A stretch of 64,000 nucleotides of DNA, taken from NCBI RefSeq assembly GCF_030161595.1, contig NZ_BSUM01000001.1, positions 1 through 64,000 on the forward strand, given 5' to 3'. This document shows, piece by piece, positions 28,861-39,177 of this stretch (position 1 is its first letter; every line of letters starts with the position of its first letter). The translations under genes and the position numbers were made by a program. This DNA comes from Litorihabitans aurantiacus. Lineage in GTDB: Bacteria > Actinomycetota > Actinomycetes > Actinomycetales > Beutenbergiaceae. Below the pieces are notes generated by a model, which saw nothing but the letters and a program-made list of their open reading frames with translations, had not been told where the DNA came from and made no database searches.

Positions 28861-31800
28861 TCAGTCGCCCTGCGACTGCTCCGCCCGGCGGCGTCGCGTG
28901 ACGACGACGCCGGTGCCCGCGGCCACGAGGAGCGCCGCGGCGGCGAGGCCCCACATCACGTCCGCACCCGTGATCGCGAGCGGCGGTCGCGGGGGAGCGG
29001 GCGCCACCGGCGGGGACGACGGCGACGGCGGGGTGGGCGTCGGCGTCGGCGTCGGCGTCGGGGTGGGGGTGGGCGTCGGGCTCGGGGGAGCGTCGGGTGC
29101 CGGCGGCACCTCGTGCTCGGTCGAGACCGGGGGCGGGGTGAGCGGCGGGACCGGCCGGTCCGGGTTCTCCGGATCGATCGGGGGCTGGGCCACGCCCGTG
29201 ACCGTGTTGGTCAGGACGGTGGCGGCGGCGACGTCCGCGTTCACGGTGACCGAGTAGGTCAGGGTGACCTCCTGGTCGACGGCGAGCGCGCCGGTCCAGG
29301 TGAGCGTGGTCCCGTCGAGGGTGACGGTGCCCGCCTCCGCGCCGCCGATGGTGGCGACGGCGTCGCCGTCGTAGGTGGCGGCGTTCAGGACGGCGGCCAT
29401 GTCGTCGGTCAGGGTGACCGGGTCGAGCACGGTGGCGCCGGTGTTGGTGCCCGTGACGGTGTAGGTGATCGTGTCACCGGCTCGGACGGTGGAGCCGCTG
29501 GCCGGGTCGGAGGTCTTGGTGATCTCGAAGCCGGGCACGGGGTGCTCGGTGGTGACCGGGGGCGGGGTGATCGGCGGCACCGGGTTGTCCGGGTCCTCCG
29601 GGTCGCCCGGGGGCTGCGCCTCTCCCGTGACGCTGTTGGTCAGGACGGTGCCGGCGGCGACGTCGTCGTTCACGGTGACCGAGTAGGTCAGGGTGACGCT
29701 CTGGTCGACGGCGAGGGCGCCGGTCCAGGTGAGGGTGGTCCCGTCGAGGGCGACGGTTCCGGTCTCGGTGTCACCGACGAGGGCGACGGCGTCGCCGTTG
29801 TAGGCGGCGGCGTCCAGCACGGCGGCCATGTCGTCGGTCAGCGTGACCGGGTCCAGGACCGTGGCGCCGGTGTTGGTGCCGGTGACGGTGTAGGTGATGG
29901 TGTCGCCGCCGTTGACGGTCGAGCCGGAGGCCGGGCTGGAGGTCTTGGTGATCTCGAAGCCGGGCACGGGGTGCTCGGTGCTGACCGGGGGCGGGGTGAT
30001 CGGCGGGACCGGGTTGTCCGGGTCCTCCGGGTCACCCGGGGGCTGGGCCGAGCCCTCGACCGCGTTCACCAGGATCGTGCCGGCCGCGACGTCCTCGTTC
30101 ACGGTGACCGTGTAGGTCAGGGTGACGGACTCGCCGACGGCGAGGGCGCCGGTCCACGTGAGCGTGGTGCCGGTGAGCTCCGGGGCGTCGCCGGTCGAGG
30201 CCGTCGGTGCGCCCGTGAGGGTCGCGCCGGTGAGCACGTCGGACAGGTCGTCCGTGATCACGACCGGGTCGAGCTCGGTGGCGCCGGTGTTGGTGCCGGT
30301 GACGGTGTACGTGATGGTGTCGCCACCCTGCACCGTGGAGCCGGTGGTCGGGTTCGAGGTCTTGGTGATCTCGAAGCCGGGCACGGGGTGCTGCGTGGTG
30401 ACGGGGGGCGGGGTGATCGGCGGGACCGGGTTGTCCGGGTCCTCCGGGTCGCCGGGGGCTGCGCGGAGCCCTGGACCGTGTTGGTCAGGATCGTGCCGGC
30501 CGCGACGTCCTCGTTCACGGTGACCGTGTAGGTCAGGGTGACGGACTCGCCGACGGCGAGGGCGCCGGTCCACGTGAGCGTGGTGCCGGTGAGCTCCGGG
30601 GCGTCGCCGGTCGAGGCCGTCGGTGCGCCCGTGAGGGTCGCGCCGGTGAGCACGTCGGACAGGTCGTCCGTGATCACGACCGGGTCGAGCGCGGTGGCGC
30701 CGGTGTTGGTGCCGGTCACCGTGTACGTGATGGTGTCGCCGGCGTCGACGGTCGAGCCGGAGACCGGGCTGGAGGCCTTGGTGATCTCGAAGCCGGGCAC
30801 GGGGTGCTCGGTGGTGACGGGGGCGGGGTGATCGGGGGCACCGGGTTGTCCGGGTCCTCCGGGTCCCCCGGGGCTGCGCCACACCGGTGACCGTGTTGGT
30901 CAGGATCGTGCCGGCCGCGACGTCCTCGTTCACGGTGACCGTGTAGGTCAGGGTGACGGACTCGCCGACCGCGAGCGACCCGGTCCAGCTCAGCGTGGTC
31001 CCGTCGAGCTCGACGGTTCCGGCCTCGGTGTCGCCGACGAGGGCGACGACGTCGCCGTTGTACGCGGCGGCGTCGAGCACGTCGGAGAGGTCGTCGGTCA
31101 GCGTGACCGGGTCCAGGATCGTGGCGCCGGTGTTGGTGCCGGTGACGGTGTAGGTGATCGTGTCACCGCCCTCGACGAGGGTGCCGGAGGCGGGGTCGGA
31201 CGCCTTCGCGACGGTGAAACCGGGCACCGGGTGCTCGGTCGAGACCGGGGGCGGGGTGATCGGGGGCACCGGGTTGTCCGGGTCCTCCGGGTCCCCCGGG
31301 GCTGCGCCACACCGGTGACCGTGTTGGTCAGGATCGTGCCGGCCGCGACGTCGTCGTCCACCGTGACCGTGTAGGTCAGGGTGACGGACTCGTCGACGGC
31401 GAGCGATCCGGTCCAGGTCAGCGTCGTCCCGGCCAGGACCGGGGCGTCGCCGAGCGAGGCGGTCGGTGCGCCCGTGAGGGTGGCACCCGTCAGCACGGCG
31501 GAGAGGTCGTCGGTGAGGGTGACCGGGTCCAGGACCGTGGCGCCGGTGTTCGTGCCGGTCACGGTGTACGTGATCGTGTCGCCCGCCCGGACCGTGGAAC
31601 CGGTGGTGGGGTCCGAGGACTTGGTGACCTCGAAGCCCGGCACGGGGTGCTCGGTCGAGACCGGCGGCGGTGTGAGGGGCGGAACCGGTCGGTCCGGGTC
31701 CTCCGGGTCGACCGGCGGCTGCGCGGAGCCGGTGACCGTGTTGGTCAGGACGGTCCCGGCGGCGACGTCGTCGTCCACCGTGACCGTGTAGGTGAGCGTG

Positions 31801-34800
31801 ACGGACCCGCCGACGGCGAGAGCGCCCGTCCAGGTCAGCGTCGTGCCCGCGAGCGTGGGGGCGTCGCCCACCGTCGCCGTCGGGGTACCCGTGAGCTCGG
31901 CGTCGGACAGCACCGCGGAGAGGTCGTCCGTGATGGTGACCGGGTCGAGCACGGTCGCCCCGGTGTTGGTGCCCGTCACGGTGTACGTGATCGTGTCGCC
32001 ACCGTTCACCGTGGACCCCGAGGCGGGGTCGGCCGTCTTCGTCAGCTCGAAGCCGGGCACGGGGTGCTGCGTCGAGACCGGGGGCGGCGTGAGCGGCGGG
32101 ACGGGTCCCGGCGGCTGCGCCGAACCGTTGACGGTGTTGGTCAGGATCGTGGCGGCCGCGACGTCGTCGTCCACCGTGACCGTGTACGTCAGGGTGACGG
32201 ACTGGCCGACGGCGAGCGCACCCGTCCAGTTGAGGGTCGTCCCGTCCAGGGTCGGTGCGTCACCGACGGTCGCGGCGGGGGTGCCGGTCGGCGTCGCGCC
32301 GACCAGCACGTCGGACAGGTCGTCGGTGATCGTGACCGGGTCGAGCGCGGTGGCGCCGGTGTTGGTGCCGGTCACGGTGTAGGTGATGGTGTCGCCCGCC
32401 TGGACGGTCGAGCCGGACGGCGGGCTCGCGGTCTTCGCGAGCTCGAAGCCGGGGACCGGGTGCTCGGTCGTGACCGGTGGCGGCGTGATCGGGGGCCGAC
32501 CGGCGGTGTGCCGGAGCCCTGCGCCACGTTGGCGACCACCGTGCCGGGGGCGACGTCGTCGTCCAGCGTCACGGTGTAGGTGAGCGAGACCGACGTGCCG
32601 GGGGCGAGCGTGCCGTTCCAGGCCAGGGACGTCCCCGTGAGGACGGGCGCGGCCCCGGCGGACGCGGTGGGTCCGGCGGTGATCGTGGCGTGCTCGAGCA
32701 CGCCCGAGAGGTCGTCCGTGAGCGAGACGGGGTCGAGCGTCGTGTTGCCCGTGTTGCTGCCCGTCACCGTGTAGGTGATGGTGTCGCCGCCGCGGACGCT
32801 GGTGCCGGAGGCGGGGTCGGCGGTCTTGGTGACCTCGAAGCCCGGGGCGGGCGTCAGGAGGTTGTAGACCGTGCAGCTCACCTGCACGTCACGGGCGCCG
32901 ACCACCGAGAAGCCGGGGGTGGTCGCCGTCCCGGCGTTGGTCACCGGCACCTGCGCACCGGACTCGTCGAGGCAGACGGCGTTGGCCCCGTCCACCGGCA
33001 CGAGCTCGTAGCCCGGCTGCTGGGTCTCGAGGATCTGCACGGCACCGGAGTCGGCCGGGCTGACGAAGTTGAGGCCGAACGTGACGCGACCGTCACCGCC
33101 CTCCTGCGTCGTCACGGTCGTGGGGTCGGTGACCTGCGTACCGGGCGCCGTCGAGGAGCCCGTGAACTCCCAGCCGGCGGGGGCGGGGGTCGCCTGGTCG
33201 ATCGTGCCGCCCTGCGGGACGATCATCTTGCGCACCTCGATGCTGCCCTGGCAGTCGCCCTGCGCGAGCGCCTCGAGCGCGGCGGCCGCCTGGTCGAAGT
33301 CCGAGAAACGCAGGTAGTCGGTGCCGCGGGTCGTGCCCGAGATGGCACGCAGGTTGAGCTCGCTGTTGGCGGTGAGACCCGGCCCGACGCCGACGGCCAG
33401 CACCATGGCGCCGGTGGCCTTCACCGCGTTGGCGGACGCGATGCCGCCGTCGATGTCCTGGTAGCTGTTGTACGTGCTCGAGCTCGAGGGCGGGTTGGGT
33501 CCGACCATGGTCGGGTTACCGTCCGTCAGCAGCACGACCAGGTCGTAGTCCGTCGCCGCGGACGCCGCCTCGAAGAAGCCACGTCCCCAGTTCGTCCCGC
33601 CCTGCGACTGCCATCCCGCGTACTGGGCCTTGGCAGTCGCGGCCTCCGCCTCGGTGGTGACGCGGAGCGGGGCGGGGTGGTTGCTCGCGAGGGTTCCCGG
33701 GCTGGTGGTCGAGAAGGAGAAGAAGGACATCCGCGTGGGCGTCCCGCGGAACCCGTCGACGAAGGCGTCCATCGCGGCCTTCGCATCGGCGATCCCGCCC
33801 GGGCCGAGCGAGCCCGAGGTGTCGGTCACGACGGCGACGTCGATGCCGCACTGGCGCGCAGGCGTCGGGTTGACGCGCGACTGGCTCCACACGCCGGTGG
33901 TACGGCCGATGTTCGAGCGCTCCTGGCCCTCCGCGCTCGCATCGGTCCGGTTCCGCATGAAGCCGCGATCGCCCTCGTTCGCGTCGGTCCACGACGCGTC
34001 CGGCAGGAGAGGGTCGGTCGAGCGGTAGGTGGCACCGGCACGCAGCTCCGTCCCGGTCCGGAAGCGGTAGCCCCACGCGAACTCCGGGGTTGCGAGGAAT
34101 CCGCCGAGACGGACGGTCGGGTTGCTGTAGTAGTTCGCGGGCGAGGCCCCGACCTGCTGCACCCAGAACCGCGTGTCCTGGGGCACGCCGGTGGCAGACG
34201 GTGCCCCGGGGCGGATCGGGATGACGAAGTTGCAGTCACCGTCGGCGTCCGAGGTGCAGCGGCTCCACGCCCAGCTCGGGTCGTACGCCGGGCCGGGGGT
34301 CCCCTGCGTCGGTGCCGTCAGCGAGCCGGCGTTGGGGGTCCCGGCTCCGAACAGAGCCAGCGTCACCCCGGGTAGGCCGGCCACCGAGGTGTCGGGCTGG
34401 CGGTCGCCGCCCACACGGACGGAGATGACCGCGCTCCCGGCAGGCGGAACCGGGACGGACATCGGGCTCACCGCGCCGTCGGTGTCGGACGGTGCGCTCG
34501 TGGCGGCCGGAACGTCCGCGGGCGTCGGCGCGCCGGAGCGGGCGGCATCCGTCGACGGCGCGGCCGCGTCGGGCGCGACGGCGTCCGAGCCGGTGTCGTC
34601 CGAGCCGGTGTCGGACGTGGCGGCGCCGGACGATGTGGTGCCGGTGGCCGGTGCGTCCGCGGGCGCACCCGTGGAGCCGTCACCGGGGGCGGTGGCCGCG
34701 TCCGGGGAGGACGCCGACGCGGGCGTCGGCGAGGAACCGTCCGTCGGTGCGGCGGCCGGTGCCGTGGTGGTGCCGGCGACCTGCGGCTCGGCGACGGCGG

Positions 34801-34930
34801 GGGCCACTCCCGCGAGGAGCGGGAATGCGATCAGCGCTGCGGACAACGCACCGCCGAGGCGACGCCTCCTCGTCCTGACAATGTCGTCGCGCACCGGGCG
34901 TACTGCTCGTCCCACGTTCCCCACCACCAT
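28861..34930 (-). CDS. Giant VWA / DUF11-repeat sortase-anchored surface protein (five frameshifts)
   Basis: Cell-wall adhesin of about 2,024 residues after correction. It has a signal peptide (LGGALSAALIAFPLLAGVAPAVA, ~25-48), an Ala/Pro/Thr-rich stalk to ~160, then a von Willebrand A domain (~360-560) with intact MIDAS DTSGS and LLTDGNP. Nine ~140-residue DUF11 repeats follow (PGFEITKT, GGDTITYTVTGTNTG). A Pro-Thr run leads to the sorting signal LAITG, a hydrophobic helix and an Arg-rich tail; LAxTG suits class E sortases. Frame breaks lie at 32491-32495, 31298-31301, 30870-30873, 30819-30823 and 30454-30458, each one missing base. ATG 34930 is used; the 5' region to ~35200 looks like a leader. 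Confidence 0.85.
29190..32850 (-). repeat. Nine tandem ~420-bp DUF11-coding repeats
   Basis: Units recur about every 390-425 bp and are nearly identical in the 3' half. Landmark GAAGCCGGGCACGGGGTGCT (plus strand) recurs near 29526, 29956, 30376 and 30793, with variants upstream. High DNA identity makes the unit number prone to recombination and assembly error. Confidence 0.85.
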
Positions 34931-35442
34931 TTCCGACCGGGCCCCCGAGCCCGACGCATCGTCGTCGACAGCAGTCGCGCGGGACGGCACCCGCGCGTCG
35001 GAACACCGCCTCGCCGCCGATGGCGTCGAGACGTGAGCCTGGTCGTGGCTCGGTGGATCCCCCTGCCGGACGCCGGGTGCGAGCCCGGCGTTGGCAGCAC
35101 AGTAGTGCCTGGTTTTCGCACCCCGCTCGGGTAGGGAATCGGGTGATCGACCGAACCTCAAGAATTCATGCAGGTGCTGTGGAAGTGAGCGTTCACTTCC
35201 TGAGCTAATCTCGAATCGACGTGAGTTTAAACGTAAGGGAATATCAGGCTCGCGCTTGTTCCAGCACAGGGCGCGATGAGCTGATGAAGCGTCTCGGCGA
35301 TCGTGGTAGCGCTGTTGGGCGTGGTGTCGGGCGATCGAGCGTTCGGCCGCCGACGGAGACACTCAGGGTTCTCTGAGGTTCCGCCTAAGGATCGTGTGAT
35401 CCCCCTCACGGGTGCCTCGCCCGGTCGTGTGCAGGGAACGCA
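34931..35442. other. Gene-free, less GC-rich region with palindromes
   Basis: About 510 bp upstream of the adhesin gene with no credible coding frame. On the minus strand it contains a two-level hairpin (35063-35097, stem ACGCCGGG within CTGCC/GGCAG) and a small hairpin GCAC-AGTA-GTGC (35097-35108). The 20-bp palindrome at 35181-35200 and a GTTTAAAC site at 35225-35232 lie farther upstream. It probably holds the promoter and structured 5' leader of the adhesin gene; no known riboswitch was recognised. Confidence 0.5.
35181..35200. promoter_or_regulatory. 20-bp regulator-type palindrome
   Basis: GGAAGTGA-GCGT-TCACTTCC: perfect 8-bp arms around GCGT. Size and symmetry suit a dimeric regulator such as a TetR-family protein; likely part of the adhesin promoter region. 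Confidence 0.5.
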
Positions 35443-35475
35443 GAAGCCCCGCCAGCCGTGGGCTGGCGGGGCTTC
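35443..35475 (-). terminator. Terminator of tRNA-Arg
   Basis: 15-bp perfect stem GAAGCCCCGCCAGCC, loop GTG, 21 bp downstream of the tRNA 3' end on the minus strand. Confidence 0.75.
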
Positions 35476-35496
35476 CGCGTCGCTGTCTCAACGAGC

Positions 35497-35568
35497 GCGC
35501 CCGGAGGGACTCGAACCCCCAACCTTCTGATCCGTAGTCAGATGCTCTATCCATTGAGCTACGGGCGC
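35497..35568 (-). tRNA. tRNA-Arg (anticodon ACG)
   Basis: 72-nt cloverleaf. The acceptor GCGCCCG pairs with CGGGCGC, the D-arm is GCTC..GAGC, the anticodon stem TCTGA/TCAGA holds loop CTACGGA (ACG), and the T-loop is TTCGAGT. CCA is not encoded. No integrase or duplicated 3' end (attachment site) was seen beside it. Confidence 0.97.
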
Positions 35569-35659
35569 GTGGCCCTGAGGCCGGAAAAGAGCATACCCCG
35601 CGACGGCGCGCGTGGGAAATCGGCTGGGTCCCGGGCCTCAGGGCGGGTCTCGAGACCCG

Positions 35660-36208
35660 TCAGGCCTCGCGCTGCGGGTGCACGCCCTCGGCGATCTCCT
35701 CCACCAGCTTGTCGTTGAACGCGGGCAGGTCCTTCGGCGTCCGGCTGGAGACGAGCCCCTGGTCGCAGACCACCTCCTCGTCGACCCAGGTCGCACCGGC
35801 GTTCGTCAGATCAGTGCGCAGGGTCGGGAAGGAGGTGATCGTGCGGCCGCGCAGGACGTCGGCGTCGGCCAGGATCCACGCGCCGTGGCAGATGACCCCG
35901 ACCGGCTTCGCGGCGGTCACGAGCGCCTTCACGAGCGCGACGGCGTCGGCGTCGAGCCGGATGTCGTCGCTGTTCACCACGCCGCCCGGCAGCACCAGGG
36001 CGTCGTAGTCGCCGGCGTCGGCCTCCGCCGTCGTGACCCCCACCTCGGCCTCGCCGCCGTTCTTGCCGGTGATCGTGCCCGCCTCGGTCGAGACGAGCAC
36101 CGCCGTCGCGCCGCTGGAGGTGACGGCGGTCCAGGGGTCGAAGAGCTCGGAGTCCTCGAAGCCGTTCGTGGCGACGAACGCCACGCGCTTGCCGGTGAGA
36201 TCAGTCAT
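35660..36208 (-). CDS. DJ-1/PfpI (type-1 glutamine-amidotransferase-like) protein
   Basis: 182-residue protein of the PfpI/YhbO branch of the DJ-1 superfamily, associated with proteotoxic or carbonyl stress. The nucleophile elbow is VGVICHGAWIL (Cys ~105), with YDALVLPGGVVNSDD before it and the acidic site residue in GFEDSELFDP. AAGGAGAAG precedes ATG 36208. The next genes on the strand code for a stress-type SDR and a CsbD protein, suggesting a general-stress cluster. Confidence 0.9.
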   Translation of the reverse strand: MTDLTGKRVAFVATNGFEDSELFDPWTAVTSSGATAVLVSTEAGTITGKNGGEAEVGVTTAEADAGDYDALVLPGGVVNSDDIRLDADAVALVKALVTAAKPVGVICHGAWILADADVLRGRTITSFPTLRTDLTNAGATWVDEEVVCDQGLVSSRTPKDLPAFNDKLVEEIAEGVHPQREA

Positions 36209-36249
36209 GTTCTTCTCCTTCTCGTGTGTGCGTGCGTGTGTCGGTGCGC

Positions 36250-37119
36250 TCAGAAGACCGGTCGGCCGCCGGTCACGCCGAGCACCGTCCCGCTCACGTA
36301 GGACGCCTCGTCGCTCGCGAGGTACACGAACGCGGAGGCGACCTCGACGGGCTGCCCGGGGCGGCCGAGCGGGGTGTCGGCGCCGAAGCCGTCGACCTTC
36401 TCGGCGTCGAACGTCGCGGGGATGAGCGGGGTCCAGATCGGACCGGGGGCGACGGCGTTGACGCGGATGCCCCGCGGCCCCAGCTCCTCGGCCAGGTTCA
36501 CCACGAGGTTGTTCAGCGCGGCCTTGGTGGAGGCGTAGTCGAGCAGCGGGCCCGAGGGCTGGTAGGCCTGGATCGACGTCGTGACGATGATCGACGAGCC
36601 GGCGCCGAGGTGCGGCGAGGCGGCCTTGACCAGCCAGAACGTCGCGAACACGTTGGTCTCGTAGACCTGACGCAGCTGGTCGTCGGGGAAGTCCTCGATC
36701 CCGCCGGGCCGCGCCATCTGGTAGGCGGCGTTGGAGATCACGACGTCGAGCCCGCCGAGCGCCTCGACGGTCGTGGCGACGAGGTCGATGTTGGCCTGCT
36801 CGGTGCGCTGATCGGTGGGCACGAGCACGCAGGTGCCGCCGGCGGCCTCGACCGCGGCGCGGGTGGCCTCGGCGTCGTCGGACTCCTGCGGCAGGTAGGC
36901 GATGGCGACGGCGGCCCCCTCGTGGGCGAAGGTGATCGCGACGGCGCGGCCGATGCCGGAGTCGCCCCCGGTCACGAGGACACGCTTGCCGGTCAGGCGG
37001 TCGCGACCCTTCCAGCCGGTCTCACCGTGGTCGGGCGCCGGCGTCATGTCGGCGACGGTGCCGGGCCACTCCTGGGTCTGGCCGGGCAGGTGGGTGGGGC
37101 GGTCGGGGGTCGTGGTCAC
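36250..37119 (-). CDS. SDR-family oxidoreductase (YghA/YhdF-like)
   Basis: NAD(P)-dependent short-chain dehydrogenase, 289 residues. An extended N-terminus (1-42, LPGQTQEWPG) marks the GSP39/YghA-type subfamily. Cofactor motif TGGDSGIG (~50-57), NAA in VISNAAYQ, catalytic Ser in TTSIQAY and YASTK (Tyr/Lys) are present, with the end PLGRPGQPVEVASAFVYLAS normal for the family. GTG 37119 has GGGAG upstream. Just before it sit three 11-bp repeats. The usual substrate is a small aldehyde or ketone; exact reaction unknown. Confidence 0.9.
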   Translation of the reverse strand: MTTTPDRPTHLPGQTQEWPGTVADMTPAPDHGETGWKGRDRLTGKRVLVTGGDSGIGRAVAITFAHEGAAVAIAYLPQESDDAEATRAAVEAAGGTCVLVPTDQRTEQANIDLVATTVEALGGLDVVISNAAYQMARPGGIEDFPDDQLRQVYETNVFATFWLVKAASPHLGAGSSIIVTTSIQAYQPSGPLLDYASTKAALNNLVVNLAEELGPRGIRVNAVAPGPIWTPLIPATFDAEKVDGFGADTPLGRPGQPVEVASAFVYLASDEASYVSGTVLGVTGGRPVF

Positions 37120-37130
37120 GTGTGCTCCCG

Positions 37131-37163
37131 GTGGTTCGGCAGTGGTTCGGCAGTGGTTCGGCG
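37131..37163. repeat. Three tandem 11-bp repeats before the SDR gene
   Basis: GTGGTTCGGCA repeated three times head-to-tail (last copy ends G instead of A), starting 12 bp upstream of the SDR start codon. One unit per DNA turn could bind a regulator side by side. Confidence 0.6.
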
Positions 37164-37237
37164 GCGGAACGGGGCCGGAACGGCGACGGCGCCGGTCGCG
37201 ACGGGTGTCGCGGCCGGCGCCGTGCGCTCGGGTGGAT

Positions 37238-37441
37238 CTACTTGAAGGCGTCCTTGACGCTGTCCGCGGCCTTGCCGAGGGCGTCCTTGGCCTTCTCGGC
37301 CGCGCCCTGCGCGCCGCCCTTGGCCTGGTCGGCGCGACCCTCGGCCTCGAGCTGCTCGTTGCCGGTGGCCTGACCTGCGGTCTTCTTCAGCGCGCCGCCG
37401 GTCTCGGTGGCCTTCGCGTCCAGCTTGTCGTCGAGTCCCAT
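37238..37441 (-). CDS. CsbD-family stress protein
   Basis: Tiny hydrophilic helical protein, 67 residues, with the family pattern ETGGALKKTAGQATGNEQLEAEGRADQAKG and an amphipathic C-terminus. CsbD proteins are general-stress (SigB-type) proteins of unknown mechanism. AAGGAGAGACCC precedes ATG 37441. Confidence 0.88.
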   Translation of the reverse strand: MGLDDKLDAKATETGGALKKTAGQATGNEQLEAEGRADQAKGGAQGAAEKAKDALGKAADSVKDAFK

Positions 37442-37518
37442 GGGTCTCTCCTTCGGTCGGGTAGGACTACGGTAGGCACGTCACCGCCACCCTGACCAGG
37501 ATCTTGTCGACGGCCGGC

Positions 37519-37944
37519 TCAGGGGTCGTTGCGCGTCACGGGGATGCCGAGGATCGTGAACGGCTTCGGGGCGATGGCGTCGTCGGGCGGGCCGGCGTCG
37601 CGCGGGCGCGGCCGCGGGCCGACCCAGACCCGCCAGCTGCCCTCGAGGCGGAACACCTCGCCGTCGGCCTCGACCCGCGCCCCGCGCGCCGCGACGATCT
37701 GCTCGCTGATCGAGGTGTGGTGCGAGGCGGGCACGAATCCGACGTTGCGGTTGTGCCAGGCGATCACGACGGCGCCGCCCGTCTCGGCGTGCAGCGTGAA
37801 CCGGGCGGGCAGCTCCTGCGCGGCGCCGCGGGCCCGCCCCGACCCGGCGCTCGTCTCCAGGGCGGGCTGGTGCGCCGTCGTCTCGATCGCGAGGAAGCCC
37901 TCGCCGACGTCGGCGAGGACGGGGCTGCGCCGCCACCGGACCAC
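37519..37944 (-). CDS. Conserved-looking hypothetical protein, 141 residues
   Basis: I do not recognise this protein. It begins VVRWRRSPVLADVGEGFLAIET, has an Arg/Gly/Ala-rich loop near 35-50 and a beta-rich middle with AVVIAWHNRNVGFVPASH, then LEGSWRVWVGPRPRPRD. No signal peptide or membrane segment. GTG 37944 is 1 nt after the stop of the SGNH lipoprotein gene, so the two form a transcription unit. A partner role with the hydrolase is possible but unsupported by motif. Confidence 0.6.
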   Translation of the reverse strand: MVRWRRSPVLADVGEGFLAIETTAHQPALETSAGSGRARGAAQELPARFTLHAETGGAVVIAWHNRNVGFVPASHHTSISEQIVAARGARVEADGEVFRLEGSWRVWVGPRPRPRDAGPPDDAIAPKPFTILGIPVTRNDP

Positions 37945-37945
37945 G

Positions 37946-38922
37946 TCACTCGCCCCGCTGCGCGAGCGCCTCGTCGACGGCGGGCCACACGGCCTCCGCG
38001 AGCGCCGCCTGCCCCAGGGGCGAGGGGTGGAAGTGGTCGACGTCGGAGAGCCACGCCGGCGTCAGGGCGACGGCGGCCACCGCGCCGTCGTCGGTGCGGC
38101 ACGCGGGGTGCTGCTGGCACGTGGCGGTGGCGGCCTCGTCGAGCTCGACCAGGCGCTGGGCGGCAGCGGCGCGGGCGGTGTCGTCACCGCCCAGGACGGT
38201 CGCGCACAGCCCGTTGTCCCAGACCGCGCGCGCCTCGGGGTCGTCGTTCGCGGCGTCCCACACCGACGTGACGGCCGGGATGCTCGCGAGCACGACGGCG
38301 GCGTCCGGCGCGCGGGTGGCGAGGTCGCTCAGCAGGGCGTCGAGCTGGGCGGTGTAGTCCGCCGTGCTCGTCATGGCCGCGACGTCGGGAGCACACACAT
38401 CGTTGGCGCCGAGCAGCACGGTGACGAGGTCGACGTCGGCGGCTCCGGGGGCACCCGGTGCCTCGAACGCGGCGTCGACGAGCGGCCGCGCGTCGGCCAT
38501 GCGTGCACCCTCGCGCGCGGCGGGGACGGCCGTGACGGCCCAGCCCGCCTCGCCCAGCCGGGTGTCGAGCGAGTCGATCGCGGGGTCGGTCCCGATCGCC
38601 CACGAGGCACCCTGGCACACGAACACCGCGGCGCAGGAGGCGAAGCCGGTGGTCAGGCTGTCACCGACGGCGAGGTGGACGAGCGGTTCGCCCGTGGCGG
38701 TCGCGGCGGTCGCAGGTCCACCGGGCTCCGCCGCGCCGCCGGTGGTCGTCGGGTCGCTCGAGGTCGGTGAGGTCGGTGAGGTCTCCGGGGTGGCGGTCCC
38801 GGGCGTCGACGGACCCGGCGCGGGGCCTCACCGCCGCAGCCGGCGACGAGGGCGAGGAGGGCCGCAGCGGTGCCGGCGGCGAGGGGGCGGCCGACTCGTG
38901 CGGGGCGGCGTCGGAGGGTCAC
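37946..38922 (-). CDS. SGNH/GDSL hydrolase lipoprotein (frameshifted)
   Basis: Secreted esterase-type hydrolase, 325 residues after correction. The lipobox is LVAGC (Cys ~29), followed by a Pro/Thr/Ser-rich linker. Block I is LAVGDSLTTG (Ser nucleophile), the Asn block is VTVLLGANDVC and block V is SDVDHFHPS (Asp-x-x-His). Paired Cys suggest disulfides outside the cell. The frame breaks in the linker at GGGG 38822-38825; one missing base gives GEAPAPGPSTPG. GTG 38922 is leaderless-type (TACCGT ends 6 nt upstream). Likely acts on an ester in the envelope or on a polysaccharide acyl group. Confidence 0.85.
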
Positions 38923-38928
38923 GGGGTC

Positions 38929-38934
38929 ACGGTA
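38929..38934 (-). promoter_or_regulatory. -10 element of leaderless SGNH lipoprotein gene
   Basis: TACCGT ends 6 nt before GTG 38922. Confidence 0.55.
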
Positions 38935-38997
38935 GTGCGCGAGGGGTTCTTCCGCACCGGATCGTCGTCGACCCGCGTGACCGGAGATGAGATGGAG

Positions 38998-39033
38998 GCT
39001 GGCCCGTCGGCAGGGGGCGGTCGACGGGCCAGC
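38998..39033. terminator. 12-bp hairpin between divergent genes
   Basis: GCTGGCCCGTCG and its exact complement around a 12-nt loop. It lies between divergent promoters, so it is not an obvious gene-end terminator; it may be a regulatory structure or the end of a small antisense RNA. Confidence 0.4.
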
Positions 39034-39177
39034 TGTGCACAACTGTAGCGCCCCGGAGCCGGGGTGGTAGACCGATCGGGGTGGTTTCGGCCCTCGGGAC
39101 CGCTTTCTTGATCGAATCGTGATGAACGTTCACATGCATGGACCGCCGCGGGCCCGCGCACCCGGGTCCCCGGTCGC

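Noticed and set aside
28861-32850. DUF11 repeat array considered as a CRISPR or IS array
   Set aside because: Units of ~420 bp code in frame for a known domain; there is no short repeat-spacer pattern and no transposase.
35040-35180. Possible c-di-AMP (ydaO) or c-di-GMP riboswitch upstream of the adhesin
   Set aside because: Hairpins are present, but the conserved core sequences of these classes could not be placed. Kept only as an unidentified structured leader.
35303-35530. Short plus-strand frame across 35303-35530
   Set aside because: It runs through the tRNA terminator and the tRNA-Arg gene itself, so it cannot be a real protein gene.
35497-35568. tRNA-Arg as an integration site
   Set aside because: No integrase, no duplicated tRNA 3' end and no change of composition on either side.
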